A DNA stretch of 64,000 nucleotides from Anaeromyxobacter sp. (GTDB taxonomy: Bacteria > Myxococcota > Myxococcia > Myxococcales > Anaeromyxobacteraceae), in contig JADKCZ010000002.1 in the NCBI GenBank assembly GCA_016718565.1, forward strand, positions 186,001 through 250,000, written 5' to 3'. This document shows, piece by piece, positions 39,270 to 48,863 of the stretch. The notes beneath the pieces are model-generated. The model had not been told where the DNA came from. It did no database searches and was given only the letters and a program-made list of their open reading frames with translations. Position 1 is the stretch's first letter, and each line of letters begins with the position of its first letter. Both the position numbers and the translations under genes were made by a program.

Positions 39270-40274
39270 TCAGAGGGGGATCAGGACCTCGACCGTGCCG
39301 GCCTTCCGGAGGGCGGCGGCCCGGGCCTCGACCGCCTCCCGCCGGCGCTCCTGGAGGAGCCGCTCCTCGATGCCCGGCCTGGCCTCCTCGAGCGGCGTGA
39401 CGGTCTCGGCGCGCCGCTCCTCCAGCCGGAGCAGGTGGAGCCCCTCCGGCGACTCGAGCACGTCGGAGACCTGCCCGGGCGCCAGCGAGAAGGCGGCCTC
39501 GTCGAGCGAGACCGGCAGCTGTCCCCTCCCGAACCAGCCGAGGTCGCCGCCGGAGGCGGCGGACGGGTCGTCGGAGTGGGACCGGGCCAGGGCGGCGAAG
39601 TCGGCCCCGGCGCGGGCCTGCGCCAGCACCGCCTCGAGGCGCGCCCGGGCCACGGCCCGGGCCTCGTCGCCGGCGCCGGCCGGGAGGCGCGCCAGGACCT
39701 GGCGCGCCCGCGCCTCGGCCGGCCGGGTGTAGCGGTGCAGGGTGGCCTGGTAGTCCGCGCGCACCTCCGCGGCGCCGACGCGGATCGTGGGGGCGATGTC
39801 GCGCTCGACGAGCCAGGCGATCGACAGCTGCTGCCTCACCCACCCCCGGTAGGACTCGTCGGTGAAGCCGCCCCGCTCGAGCGCCAGCCGCCGGCGACGC
39901 TCGTCGGGAAACTGGGCCTCGAACCGGCGCACGGCCGCCTTCACCTCGGCGTCCGTGGCCACCCGCTTCCGCCGCCGGGCCTCCTGCCAGAGCAGCTCCT
40001 GCTCGATGAGCCGGTCGAGCGCCTCGCGCTTGAGCTCCTTGAAGGCGCTGGGGCTCCGGATGGCCACCGTGCTGCGCCCCTTGTCGCCCAGGAACTCCTG
40101 GAAGTAGCGGGTCAGCCGCTCGCTGGAGATGGCCACCCCGTTGACCCGGGCTGCCGTGCCGTAGTCCTGGGCGGCGGCCGGGGCCGCCGGGACCAGCAGC
40201 CCCAGCAGCCCCAGCAGGCCGAGGAGCTGGAGCGGGCGCTCCACACGGCGCGGGGGGCGGGCCACCCGCCTCAC
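39270..40274 (-). CDS. Periplasmic parvulin-type peptidyl-prolyl isomerase (SurA/PrsA-like)
   Basis: 334 aa, GTG start at 40274 overlapping the TGA of the propeller gene (GTGA). Signal peptide RPLQLLGLLGLLGLLVPAAPAAAQ, where a duplicated LLGLLGLL is notable. A SurA-like N-domain follows (VNGVAISSERLTRYFQEFLGDKG..LKREALDRLIEQELLWQEA). The parvulin domain runs from about residue 200: EARARQVLARLPAG, ADFAALARSHSDDPSAASGGDLGWFGRGQLPVSLDEAAFSL, VSDVLESPEGLHLLRLEER. Probably folds exported clients; position after the oxidase genes suggests the large multicopper oxidase. A PPIase gene also follows the Mn-oxidase gene mofA in Leptothrix (recalled, not checked). Confidence 0.9.
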   Translation of the reverse strand: MRRVARPPRRVERPLQLLGLLGLLGLLVPAAPAAAQDYGTAARVNGVAISSERLTRYFQEFLGDKGRSTVAIRSPSAFKELKREALDRLIEQELLWQEARRRKRVATDAEVKAAVRRFEAQFPDERRRRLALERGGFTDESYRGWVRQQLSIAWLVERDIAPTIRVGAAEVRADYQATLHRYTRPAEARARQVLARLPAGAGDEARAVARARLEAVLAQARAGADFAALARSHSDDPSAASGGDLGWFGRGQLPVSLDEAAFSLAPGQVSDVLESPEGLHLLRLEERRAETVTPLEEARPGIEERLLQERRREAVEARAAALRKAGTVEVLIPL

Positions 40275-42292
40275 CTGGCCGGGGCGCCGGCAGCCGGGGC
40301 GGTCACCACCAGCGAGCGGAACGGGATCTCGTCCGGCCTGGCGTCCAGCGACGGCACCGTCACCTGGAGGTACCAGGCGCCGGCCGCCGGGAGCGTCAAC
40401 CTGGCCTGGTAGACGCCGTCGCCCGCATCCACCGCCGTCACCTGCGACCGGCCGTAGCCGGGCGGCCGGTAGGAGGTCACCTGGACGTCGCGCACCCCGG
40501 CCCTGGGTCGCCCCTTGCCGTCGCTGAGCCGGAGCCGGAGGTCGATCGGGGTGCCGAGCGGGATGGAGACGGGCGTCCCGAGGAACTCGACCTTGACCGC
40601 CTTGGCGGCCGTCGCCAGCGCCGGGTTCTCCGCCGCCTCGGCCGGGAAGCAGTGGAGGACGCGGGGGCTGTCGAGCAGGAAGGCCACGTCGTAGCTGGCG
40701 GCGGCCGGCACCCGCACCGTGCCGCCGTAGACGCCGGGCTCCAGCTCCTTGACGCTGCGATCCACCACCGTGACCGCCCTGGTCCGGTGGCCGTAGCTGG
40801 AGAAGTTCCCCATGGGGGCGTTCATCCCCTCCATGTAGAAGTAGGTGAGCCCCTCGGCCGGGTTGTTGACGTAGACCGCCGCGTCGGTGGCAGCCGGGCT
40901 GATGGCGTCGGCCAGCGAGAGCTCGCCAGCGGCCTGGGGCGCCCGCTCGCCGGCAGGGAAGCTGTTCACGATGGGCGGCTCCTGCTTTCCGAGCGAGAGG
41001 AGGTTGATCATCTGGACCTTCTCCGAGTCCATCAGGCGCACGTAGGCGAAGGCGCGGGTGATGGCCAGCTGGTACGGCTTGCCCGGTACCTTGACGGCGT
41101 GCGCCAGCCGGTCCTGCGCCGCGTCCACCACGTGGACCACGTGCTCCACCGAGTTCACCAGGAAGGCCCAGCGCCCGTCCTCGCTGAAGCGCATGGGGCC
41201 CAGCCCCGGCTTGGCCTGGATGCGCGCGGCGACCGCCAGGGTGGCCGGATCGATCACCGTGATGCGCCCCTCCTTGCCGTCGGCCACGTAGATCCGCTGC
41301 GACAGGCTCGACCAGCCGATGGAGATGGGCGTCGGGCCGACGGGCAGGTCCTTCACCTTCTTCAGGCTGGCCACCTCGACGACGCTCACGGTGCCGGCGC
41401 CCCGGTTGGTGACGAAGGCGTACCGGTCGTCGCCCGAGAAGGCGATCTCGTGGTGCCCTGGCCCCGTCGGGATGCTGGCCAGGGGTCTCAGGGTCTCGAC
41501 GTCGATCACCGTGACGCCCCCCTGGCCCTTGCCCCGGGCGTCGTTGCCGACCCAGAGCGTCCGGCCGCTCGGCGCGAGCGCCAGGCGCGTCGGCGCCTCG
41601 CCGGCCGGCACGGTCGTGATGAGGTGGAAGGTCTCGGTGTCCACCACCGCCACCTGGCCGACCAGCGGGATGGACACGAAGAGGCGCTTGTCGCCCCGGG
41701 CCTTGACCCAGTCGGCGCCGGGGCGGGGCAGGAGCACCGTGGCGAAGAGGCTGGTCTTCCCGGTCATGCTCACGACCGGGTCGATGACCGCGATGCTGGG
41801 ATCCTGGTTGAGCACCAGCAGGTAGTAGCTGTTGAGATCCAGCACCGGCCGGATGCCGACCAGCCCCTTGAGGTAGAGGGCGACCTTCTCCTTGCACTCG
41901 GCGTGGCCGCCCGCGCCGCCCGAGAGGCCGCCGGCCACGTCCATCCAGACCGCCGGCGAGAGGCCGCGGACCGGCTCGCCGCTGCCGGCGTCGGTGATGC
42001 GGAAGCGGAGCTCGGCCTGGTCGCCCTCGCGCGGCGCCCCGCCGCCCTCCGTGGCGGTGAAGGTGAACTCCACCGCCAGGCCGTCCCTCACGAGCCGGGT
42101 GGCGCCGGACTGCTGGGCGGCGGTGCCGGGCGCCGCGGCCGCGGGCGGCAGCCCGGACACGAGGCCTGCCGCCGGGACCAGCGGCACGTCGGCCGCTGGC
42201 GCCTGCTGGGCGGCGGCGGCGCCGGCCAGGAGGAGCCCGGCGAGCGCCGCGAGGTGGCCGGTGCGAGGCCGGGCCTTGCGAGGTGTGGTCAT
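40271..42292 (-). CDS. Exported YVTN/YncE-type beta-propeller protein
   Basis: 673 aa from the ATG at 42292. Signal peptide HLAALAGLLLAGAAAAQQ. N-terminal Ig/FixH-like strand region (LAVEFTFTATEGGGAPREGDQAELRFRI). Residues about 190-430 form a seven-bladed YVTN-type propeller (VAVVDTETFHLITTVPAGEAPTRLALAPSGRTLWVGND, VTVIDVETLRPLASIPTGPGHHEIAFSGDDRYAFVTN, VSVVEVASLKKVKDLPVGPTPISIGWS). A C-terminal second Ig-like module follows (VSIPLGTPIDLRLRLSDGKGRPRAGVRDVQV). No CxxCH haem motif. It directly follows the multicopper oxidase gene and overlaps the PPIase gene, so it is likely a structural or redox partner of the oxidase. Confidence 0.88.
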   Translation of the reverse strand: MTTPRKARPRTGHLAALAGLLLAGAAAAQQAPAADVPLVPAAGLVSGLPPAAAAPGTAAQQSGATRLVRDGLAVEFTFTATEGGGAPREGDQAELRFRITDAGSGEPVRGLSPAVWMDVAGGLSGGAGGHAECKEKVALYLKGLVGIRPVLDLNSYYLLVLNQDPSIAVIDPVVSMTGKTSLFATVLLPRPGADWVKARGDKRLFVSIPLVGQVAVVDTETFHLITTVPAGEAPTRLALAPSGRTLWVGNDARGKGQGGVTVIDVETLRPLASIPTGPGHHEIAFSGDDRYAFVTNRGAGTVSVVEVASLKKVKDLPVGPTPISIGWSSLSQRIYVADGKEGRITVIDPATLAVAARIQAKPGLGPMRFSEDGRWAFLVNSVEHVVHVVDAAQDRLAHAVKVPGKPYQLAITRAFAYVRLMDSEKVQMINLLSLGKQEPPIVNSFPAGERAPQAAGELSLADAISPAATDAAVYVNNPAEGLTYFYMEGMNAPMGNFSSYGHRTRAVTVVDRSVKELEPGVYGGTVRVPAAASYDVAFLLDSPRVLHCFPAEAAENPALATAAKAVKVEFLGTPVSIPLGTPIDLRLRLSDGKGRPRAGVRDVQVTSYRPPGYGRSQVTAVDAGDGVYQARLTLPAAGAWYLQVTVPSLDARPDEIPFRSLVVTAPAAGAPAR

Positions 42293-42383
42293 GAGCAGGT
42301 CCCCCTGAAATGCCGATGGATGCGGCCAGGTCGGCCGCACCCATCGTTCCAACTAACCGCCGGGTCGTCGTTCGGCCACTGGT

Positions 42384-45107
42384 CTACTTGACCCGCATGA
42401 GGCTCCAGATGCCCGAGGTGTTGCCGAACGAGCCCACGTCCCTGAAGAGGTAGTCGCCCGGCACGGCCTCCGAGCCGCCGGCGCTCGGCAGGAAGAGCTC
42501 GAAGTGGCTGCCCGGCAGCACCTGATCCTGCGCGCCCAGGTAGAAGGACAGCTTGCTGTCGCCGATGGCCCGCGAGCCCACCGACTGGCCGGGCAGCGTC
42601 GGGTACCAGCCGGTCGGCTTGCAGGCGCCGATCAGGCCGTACTGGTTGTCACCCGGGCAGACGTACGGCGAACGCTGCCAGACGTGTCCGTGGAGCGTCA
42701 TGACCGACCCGCGACCCACGCCGCTCGGGTTGAGCAGGCGGAGCTTGACCTGCTGGCCGGGCGCCGCGGTGAAGACCGGCGTGGCCGGGTCCCGCCCCGT
42801 CAGGCTGGTGGCGTAGGCGTCGCCCGCGTTGGGCACGCCGCCGAGGCCGGCCCCCCCGAAGGGCACGTTGGGTGCCAGGCCGAAGCGGAACCACATCGGC
42901 TCGGTGCCGTAGTTGATCGACACCTGGCCGGCGTCCTCCGAGTCCTCCGGGATGGTGCCGCCCTCGGCGGCGATGTTCGGGACCGGGCTGCCGTTCCGGT
43001 AGCGGTGGTTCTGCCCCTTCTGGATCATGTGGGCGAACGACCGGGTGGTGCCGTTGACCGTGGCGGAGGCCCGGGTGAGCCGGGTCCCGGTGCCGAGGGT
43101 CTGGCGATCCAGCGCCCGGTCGGTCTCGACCCAGGTCGAGCCGGGCGGCTCGATGACCACTGCGCCCACCAGCCCCTTGGCGGCCTGCTTCAGCTTGTCC
43201 GCCGGGCCGAGGTTGGCACCGCCGAACTCCACCGGGGTGGCGACCAGCTGGTACCTCCCCGCGCCGGTGGGGGCCAGCGAGAGGTCGCCGGCGTAGAACC
43301 GCACCTGGCCGCGCTGGCCCGGGGCCACCAGCGACTGGGCCTCGGGGTTCTCCCCGACGGGCGCGCCGTCGTCGGTGGTGACGTCGAAGGCGACCAGCTG
43401 CGCGTGCAGGCCGACCTGGCTGGACGGCTGGACCAGGTTGCCGTTGAAGTTGGTCATGCCTTGCGGTCCGTTGCGGTCGCGCGGGACCATCCGGAGGTAC
43501 TCGGTGTAGCCGCCCAGGTCGGGCGCCGAAGCCGGCAGCCGGTTGCGCAGGATCACCGTGACGCACTCCCCGGCCGCGGCGCGCAGGACGATGGGCTCCA
43601 CCGGCGCCGTGGGCTTGAGCCGGACGGCGCAGGTCGCGAGCGTGGGGTCGAAGATCTGCCGCCCCAGGAAGGCGCGGAAGCACCCGGCGCTGCGGGGGTT
43701 GACGGCGTCCAGGTCGGAGGTGCGGACGTACATCATCGCGGTCGGGTCGTGGAGCGGGCCCTGGCCGGCCAGGACCGGCGGGAGGGGAGGCTGCCCGGGC
43801 AGCGGCTCCGCGACGGCCGGGGTGAACACCTGGGTGTTCAGCGGGTTGTAGACCAGGGTGCCGCCGGCGGCGTTGAGCGGGCCGCCCACGTGGCCGGTGC
43901 CCGAGCGGTCGGCCGGGACGATGGCGACTCCCAGCGCGTTCGGGAGGACCTGGTTGGCCAGCACCGCCGTGATGTCGTAGCTGCGGTTCGGCGCGTTGAT
44001 GGGGCAGACGCCGGCGAACGAGAAGAAGTTCGTCATGTTGGTCGTCAGCTGGGTGGGCGTGTTGGGCAGCGTGAAGAGGTTGGGCTGGGGCTGGCCGTAG
44101 GTGCGGATGATGCCCCAGGTCCCGCTCCACCAGCCGTCGTGCCCGGGGTTGATGGTGTAGAGGTAGTCGGCGCGCTGCCGGAGGGCCGCCAGGCCGAGGG
44201 CCGGCAGCACCGGGGCCGCCAGGGAGAACTGCTCCGAGATCCCGGCGTGCTGGGAGTTGCGCCAGCCGGAGTCGGGGGCGAAGCCGAAGCCCGAGCCGCC
44301 CTGGAGCCACTTCATGCCGTGGATGCTGGTGGCGTGGGAGTGCTCATGGGCGCCGGCCTGGACCTTCAAGCGGAGGCGATCCCCGAAGTAGGCGCGCGGC
44401 ATCGGCGTGAAGGGGTCGCCGGGCAGCACGCCCCCGGCGTTGATGGGGGGTGGGAACCTGGTGCCGGTGGCGCTCGCCACCGGCGGGAAGCCGGCCAGCG
44501 CCGTGGCGGCGGTCGGCTGCACGTTCATGGCCGCGATCTTGCGGTCGGTGCGGCTCTGCAGGGCGTAGGCCAGGTCGCCGGCCTTGCCGGCCGCCTGCCG
44601 GCCGGGCTTGCCGTCCGGGCCGAGCGCCGCCGGGTCGAAGACGCGCAGCCCCACCGGCTCGTTGCGGTAGTTGACCACCAGCATGCCGGAGTCGTCGGCC
44701 GTGATGGCCTCGGGGCACGGGCGCGGCACACCGCCCGGGCAGGTCGGCGGGAAGACCGAGACGTCGGGGAAGGCGCTGGCCCCGGCGAGCGACTGGCGGT
44801 AGGGCGGGTTGATGGCCGACCGGAACGTGGTGGCGTCGCTGGGGGGCGGCGTCGCCGCGCTGGTGATGTGCGGCCCGAGGAGGTCGCCGGCCTGGTCGCG
44901 GCCGACGTAGACGCCCGGCAGGTAGGCGTGCTGGAAGTCGGAGAACTCCAGGTAGAACTCCCGGTAGCTGTCGTCGTGGCCGTCGGCGTCGAGGTCACCG
45001 GTCAGGATGGCGGCCTGCCAGGAGGTCGGGCCACCGTCGCCGCGGGTGTGCAGGGGCGCGCCGGTCTCGTTGTGGACCCAGGTCGAGCCGACCGGCTCGA
45101 CCAGCAC
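42384..45107 (-). CDS. Giant multicopper oxidase, 3' part (after frameshift)
   Basis: 907-codon open frame; its nominal GTG (45107) is probably not a real start because homologous coding continues upstream to about 45260. Upstream of the GTG the frame reads KADWLGARTTLQRWFFDPLL and VVFTHDHYGPSTHQQIGLY with a copper-type HxH. Inside are HEHSHATSIHGMKWLQ (HxHxH) and LHGHVWQRSPYVCPG. They are consistent with the C-terminal cupredoxin domains of large MnxG/McoA/MofA-type oxidases. If one base is removed at 45264-45265 this joins the 5' part to give about 1974 residues. As annotated the protein is a fragment, and whether it is made depends on resequencing or programmed frameshifting. Confidence 0.85.
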   Translation of the reverse strand: MLVEPVGSTWVHNETGAPLHTRGDGGPTSWQAAILTGDLDADGHDDSYREFYLEFSDFQHAYLPGVYVGRDQAGDLLGPHITSAATPPPSDATTFRSAINPPYRQSLAGASAFPDVSVFPPTCPGGVPRPCPEAITADDSGMLVVNYRNEPVGLRVFDPAALGPDGKPGRQAAGKAGDLAYALQSRTDRKIAAMNVQPTAATALAGFPPVASATGTRFPPPINAGGVLPGDPFTPMPRAYFGDRLRLKVQAGAHEHSHATSIHGMKWLQGGSGFGFAPDSGWRNSQHAGISEQFSLAAPVLPALGLAALRQRADYLYTINPGHDGWWSGTWGIIRTYGQPQPNLFTLPNTPTQLTTNMTNFFSFAGVCPINAPNRSYDITAVLANQVLPNALGVAIVPADRSGTGHVGGPLNAAGGTLVYNPLNTQVFTPAVAEPLPGQPPLPPVLAGQGPLHDPTAMMYVRTSDLDAVNPRSAGCFRAFLGRQIFDPTLATCAVRLKPTAPVEPIVLRAAAGECVTVILRNRLPASAPDLGGYTEYLRMVPRDRNGPQGMTNFNGNLVQPSSQVGLHAQLVAFDVTTDDGAPVGENPEAQSLVAPGQRGQVRFYAGDLSLAPTGAGRYQLVATPVEFGGANLGPADKLKQAAKGLVGAVVIEPPGSTWVETDRALDRQTLGTGTRLTRASATVNGTTRSFAHMIQKGQNHRYRNGSPVPNIAAEGGTIPEDSEDAGQVSINYGTEPMWFRFGLAPNVPFGGAGLGGVPNAGDAYATSLTGRDPATPVFTAAPGQQVKLRLLNPSGVGRGSVMTLHGHVWQRSPYVCPGDNQYGLIGACKPTGWYPTLPGQSVGSRAIGDSKLSFYLGAQDQVLPGSHFELFLPSAGGSEAVPGDYLFRDVGSFGNTSGIWSLMRVK

Positions 45108-48100
45108 GGTGGCGTAGAGGCCGATCTGCTGGTGGGTCGAGGGGCCGTAGTGGTCGTGGGTGAAGACGACGCCCAGGCCGCGGTCGACCCCCTCGGCGTT
45201 GAGGAGCGGATCGAAGAACCAGCGCTGCAGGGTGGTGCGGGCGCCCAGCCAATCGGCCTTGCCGGAACTGGCCGAAGTAGGGGTGGGCGGCGGCCTCGAG
45301 CCTCGGGCCGATGGCCGTCCCTCCGGCCGCGACCGCCTCGTCGTTGAAGTGGTTGATGGCCTCGATGCGCTCGCGCACCGCGCCGGGGGAGAGCGTGCCG
45401 TCCTCGTAGTTCCAGCCGTTGGCGGCGCCGTCGGCGGTGGTGAGGTCCCACTTGGGCAGGTGGATGTGCTGGCCGATGATGTCGGTGGGGGTGCGGATCT
45501 GGTAGTCGTCGAGCTCGAAGATCTCGGGCACCAGGTTGGTGTGGCTGAACATGGTGCAGTCGAGGGTGTTGTTCCGCATGACCAGCGGCTCGGGCGGGCG
45601 GGTCTTCAGGATGGTCGGCATGACGTCCTCCCACAGCGCGATGATGCGCTGCTGCGGGTAGTGGTAGCCGGCCTTGTTGAGGACCGCGTCGAACTGGACG
45701 TTGGCGCCCTTGTAGGCCCGCTTGGTCCCGGCGCCGGTGAAGCCGGTGCCGCCGTCGGAGGTGCGGAAGTTGCCGATGCCGGTGGAGCCGCCGGTCGACT
45801 GCCAGGTCTGCCCCTCGGCGAGCCCGACGCCGTTGTCGTCGACGCAGGGATCCGAGAACGGCGCGCCCGGGACCGGCTTGACGCCGTTCAGGATGAAGTC
45901 CCCGCTGCCCGGCGCCGCGCCGGAGAGGTTGAGCACCGGGCCGGGGTGCCGGCGCTGGGCGTGGAAGGCCATGCCCACCCGCTCGAGGTCGGTGCCCTCC
46001 TCCGGGTAGTAGACCGGCTTGGCCTTGGCGATGATCTTGGTGAAGTCGAGCCGGCTGACGTTGTTGACCAGCGTGCTGCCGCCCGAGGCGTAGCCGAGCA
46101 GCGCGTGGCGCGGCAGCCCGCCGTCGAAGCCGCCCGCCGCGGGATCCATGTCCATGGGCGGCGTGGGCGGGCGCTGGCCGACCATGTCCTCCATGCCGGC
46201 GATCCAGAACGGGTAGCCCGGGTTCTTGAGGCCGGTCGGGTTGAGGGCCGGGTCGCACTTGGCGAGCTGCGAGCCGGGCACGCACTCCGGGTCGCGGTCG
46301 GTGCGATCGACCAGGGAGAGGCTGCCGACCGGCACCACGGCGCCCGGGCTGGTGGCGTGGAAGGCGGAGGCCGTGGTGGTGATGGTGTTGGCCACCACCG
46401 TGACCCGGCCGGGCATGGGCGGGAGCGGCTTGCCCGGCAGCGGCACCAGCGCCGGGATGGGGGTGCCGGCCACGATCTCGGGATCCGGCAAGGCACGGGC
46501 GCCAGGGGCCGGCGTGCCGTCCTTGAGCGCGAAGGGAGCGGAGTGGCAGTTGCCCTGGATTCCCGCCGGGCAGGCCGCGTCGCTCGCAGCCAGCGCCGAG
46601 CCGGCCTCGAAGACGTCGTGGTGGCGCCACATGTACCACATGCCCTGGGCGAAGTGCGGGTAGAAGTGGCAGTGGAAGATGGCGTCGCCCGAGGACTTGT
46701 TGCGGTTGCCGCCGCCGCCGTTGGCGATCTCGTAGGTGTAGCCGGAGCCCGGCCCGAGGGCCTCGGCGTCGACGTAGTTGGAGTTGTCGTCGTTCGGGTT
46801 GAAGAGCCACTGGTGGTTGTGCAGGTGGAAGATGTGGTGCTCCTTCCCCGTGTGCACGTTGCGGAACTTGGCGAAGTCGCCGGTGTAGCTGTGGTGCACG
46901 TTGGACGGGTCGTCCGGATAGAAGGCCTTGGTGGCCTTCGGGCCGACGCTGCCCGCCGGCGGCGCGGCGCCCGGGCCCACGTTCTCCAGGCCGATGTTGG
47001 CCGGCACGTCCACCAGCAGGGCCACGTCCCCGACCGCGAAGGAGGTGAGGAAGAACTCCTCGTAGGAGCAGTCGAGGCAGTCGTGCATGGGGCCGACGCC
47101 CAGCCGGTTGGCGATGATCTCCGAGCCGACGCCGCCCGACCCGTAGTTGATCATGAAGGTGTCGCGGACCCCGTGGAGGGTGAAGCCCGTCACCGGGTGC
47201 AGGTAGAAGGCGGGGAAGGCCTGGCCCACCGAGTTCTCGTCGTGGAACACCGAGACGAACTCGCGGAACGGCTCGAGGCGGTTCGGGTAGGAGGGGATGA
47301 TCTTGCCGACGCTCTCCAGCGGATAGGTGCTGGGCGGGAACGAGCCGTTGGGGCCCGACCCGACCACGATGGCGTTGATGTCGGTGTGCCAGAGGGTCGT
47401 GCCGTCGAGCATGTTGACGATCGGCCGGCCGGCCTTCCCCTCCGTGATCCAGGGCTCGGCGCTGGGGTAGCGGGCCTCGTAGTCCAGCACGGGGTGGCCG
47501 CCGGGGGTGGTGCCGGTGGAGGCCAGGCGCATCTCCTCCTCGGTGAGCTGGCCGCGGTAGAAGCTCGCGCCGGCCGGCTCGACCACCATGGTGCCGAACA
47601 TGCCGCTGCCGCTGTTGCCCGCCGAGGCGTCGCCGCCGAAGGTCGCGCCCGGGTTGGTGATGAGGTGGGTGCTCTCCTTGGGGGCGAAGTACCGGTAGAT
47701 CGCGCTCGCGCCAGGGGCTGCCAGGCTCGGGACGTTGTTGCCGACGTTGGAGGCGTCGCTGGCGATGCTGCCGCGCAGCTCGAGCCCCTGGACGTGGAAG
47801 CCGGCGCGCCGCTCGGCCACCTGGTCGTCGATCTTGAGGCGCGGGTTGGCGGGGTTGATGGCGTTGTTGGGGTTGGCGTTCGGCGCCAGCAGGTTGGTGA
47901 AGTTCACGTCGAGGCAGTCGCCGGCCGCGACGCGGATGGTGATGGGGCGAGGCCGCTTGTCGTCGCGCAGGCGGACGCAGCCGGGCGTCAACACGCCGGG
48001 CGCCGCGGCGGCGCAGAAGGCCGGCGCGGTCGGGTCGGTGGAGGCGACCGGCACCACGTCGTGGGCCAGGGCGTAGATGATCCAGTTGGGGTTCTGGGCC

Positions 48101-48309
48101 CCGAGCCGGTTGAAGAGGATGGGCGAGTCGATGGCCACCACGTTGGCCGAGATGGTGCGCGCGCACGCCACGGGCGCGGCGGCGGCGCTGGCTGGCGCCA
48201 GCGCCCCGAGGAGCGCCAGCGGAGCGAGCACGGCGCCCAGCCACCGCGGCGAGAGGGAGGGACTCGATGCGGCCTCGAACGGAACCACTTCGCTGCGACG
48301 GACTCTCAT
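44995..48309 (-). CDS. Giant multicopper oxidase, 5' part
   Basis: Secreted oxidase: signal peptide WLGAVLAPLALLGALAPASAAAA, then cupredoxin domains. Copper motifs: HHIFHLHNHQWLFNP (HxHxH, about residue 491) and GDAIFHCHFYPHFAQGMWYM (about 545), whose HCHxxxHxxxxM pattern supplies the type-1 and trinuclear ligands. Sequence is coherent to AAAHPYFGQF (about 45268). After that the frame reads an Arg/Pro-rich shadow (RQGRLAGRPHH) to an artefactual stop at 44995. The true continuation lies one base over. Size and motif order match putative Mn(II)-oxidising multicopper oxidases. SCO chaperones, a PPIase and a cytochrome c fusion lie around it. The metal substrate is inferred. Confidence 0.9.
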   Translation of the reverse strand: MRVRRSEVVPFEAASSPSLSPRWLGAVLAPLALLGALAPASAAAAPVACARTISANVVAIDSPILFNRLGAQNPNWIIYALAHDVVPVASTDPTAPAFCAAAAPGVLTPGCVRLRDDKRPRPITIRVAAGDCLDVNFTNLLAPNANPNNAINPANPRLKIDDQVAERRAGFHVQGLELRGSIASDASNVGNNVPSLAAPGASAIYRYFAPKESTHLITNPGATFGGDASAGNSGSGMFGTMVVEPAGASFYRGQLTEEEMRLASTGTTPGGHPVLDYEARYPSAEPWITEGKAGRPIVNMLDGTTLWHTDINAIVVGSGPNGSFPPSTYPLESVGKIIPSYPNRLEPFREFVSVFHDENSVGQAFPAFYLHPVTGFTLHGVRDTFMINYGSGGVGSEIIANRLGVGPMHDCLDCSYEEFFLTSFAVGDVALLVDVPANIGLENVGPGAAPPAGSVGPKATKAFYPDDPSNVHHSYTGDFAKFRNVHTGKEHHIFHLHNHQWLFNPNDDNSNYVDAEALGPGSGYTYEIANGGGGNRNKSSGDAIFHCHFYPHFAQGMWYMWRHHDVFEAGSALAASDAACPAGIQGNCHSAPFALKDGTPAPGARALPDPEIVAGTPIPALVPLPGKPLPPMPGRVTVVANTITTTASAFHATSPGAVVPVGSLSLVDRTDRDPECVPGSQLAKCDPALNPTGLKNPGYPFWIAGMEDMVGQRPPTPPMDMDPAAGGFDGGLPRHALLGYASGGSTLVNNVSRLDFTKIIAKAKPVYYPEEGTDLERVGMAFHAQRRHPGPVLNLSGAAPGSGDFILNGVKPVPGAPFSDPCVDDNGVGLAEGQTWQSTGGSTGIGNFRTSDGGTGFTGAGTKRAYKGANVQFDAVLNKAGYHYPQQRIIALWEDVMPTILKTRPPEPLVMRNNTLDCTMFSHTNLVPEIFELDDYQIRTPTDIIGQHIHLPKWDLTTADGAANGWNYEDGTLSPGAVRERIEAINHFNDEAVAAGGTAIGPRLEAAAHPYFGQFRQGRLAGRPHHPAALVLRSAPQRRGGRPRPGRRLHPRPLRPLDPPADRPLRHRAGRAGRLDLGPQRDRRAPAHPRRRWPDLLAGRHPDR

Positions 48310-48863
48310 GGCGCCTCACCCCAGGTCGACTGCAAGTACAGGGGACCGCCGGGGTGGAGGGTTCGCCTGACCGGCGCCCGATCTCCCCGCGCTTGTTGCT
48401 TGACGTCCCCGTCCCAACTCCCTGGCAGCACATCTGCGCACCCCCTGGTGGAGCGGCAACGTGCCCTTGCAGGTCGCCAGCGTTTGATTTGTGCACAAAG
48501 GAGATGGTGATGGAGCCCGGGCGACTCGCCGGGGCAGGCGCGGCGTCCCGCGACTCGGCGTCTGGCGATCGCGGGACACGCAGGGTGGGGCTGGGCAGGG
48601 GACGCGTCGAAGCCACCGTCGCCACGGCGGAAAGGTGCGGCGAGTTGCCGCGCCCAGCGCCGAGGGGGAGCGTCCTGGACGGCCGCCGAGCGCCTCGGAC
48701 GGATGCGACCGGGGCGCAGGATCGCGGCGCGCGCCGACCGTCGTGCGGAAGCGCGGCCAGATGGGCTTCCCGTGGGCCCCCGTCACCGGGCCATGGCACA
48801 CGCCGGCCCCGCGGCGTTGGTTTGTGGTCCAAGCGAGAGGGCCCCCACCCGCCGGCGGGGCGC
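48310..48863. other. 554-bp non-coding region upstream of the multicopper oxidase
   Basis: No convincing gene. It holds a perfect 12-bp palindrome TTTGTGCACAAA at 48488-48499, AT-rich against the background. A 9-bp perfect hairpin lies at 48545-48577 (GTCCCGCGA / TCGCGGGAC, 15-nt loop). A plus-strand GGAG-ATGGTGATG start-like sequence near 48500 leads only into atypical codons. I could not place a good -10/-35 pair for the oxidase gene; the palindrome is the best operator candidate. Confidence 0.4.
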
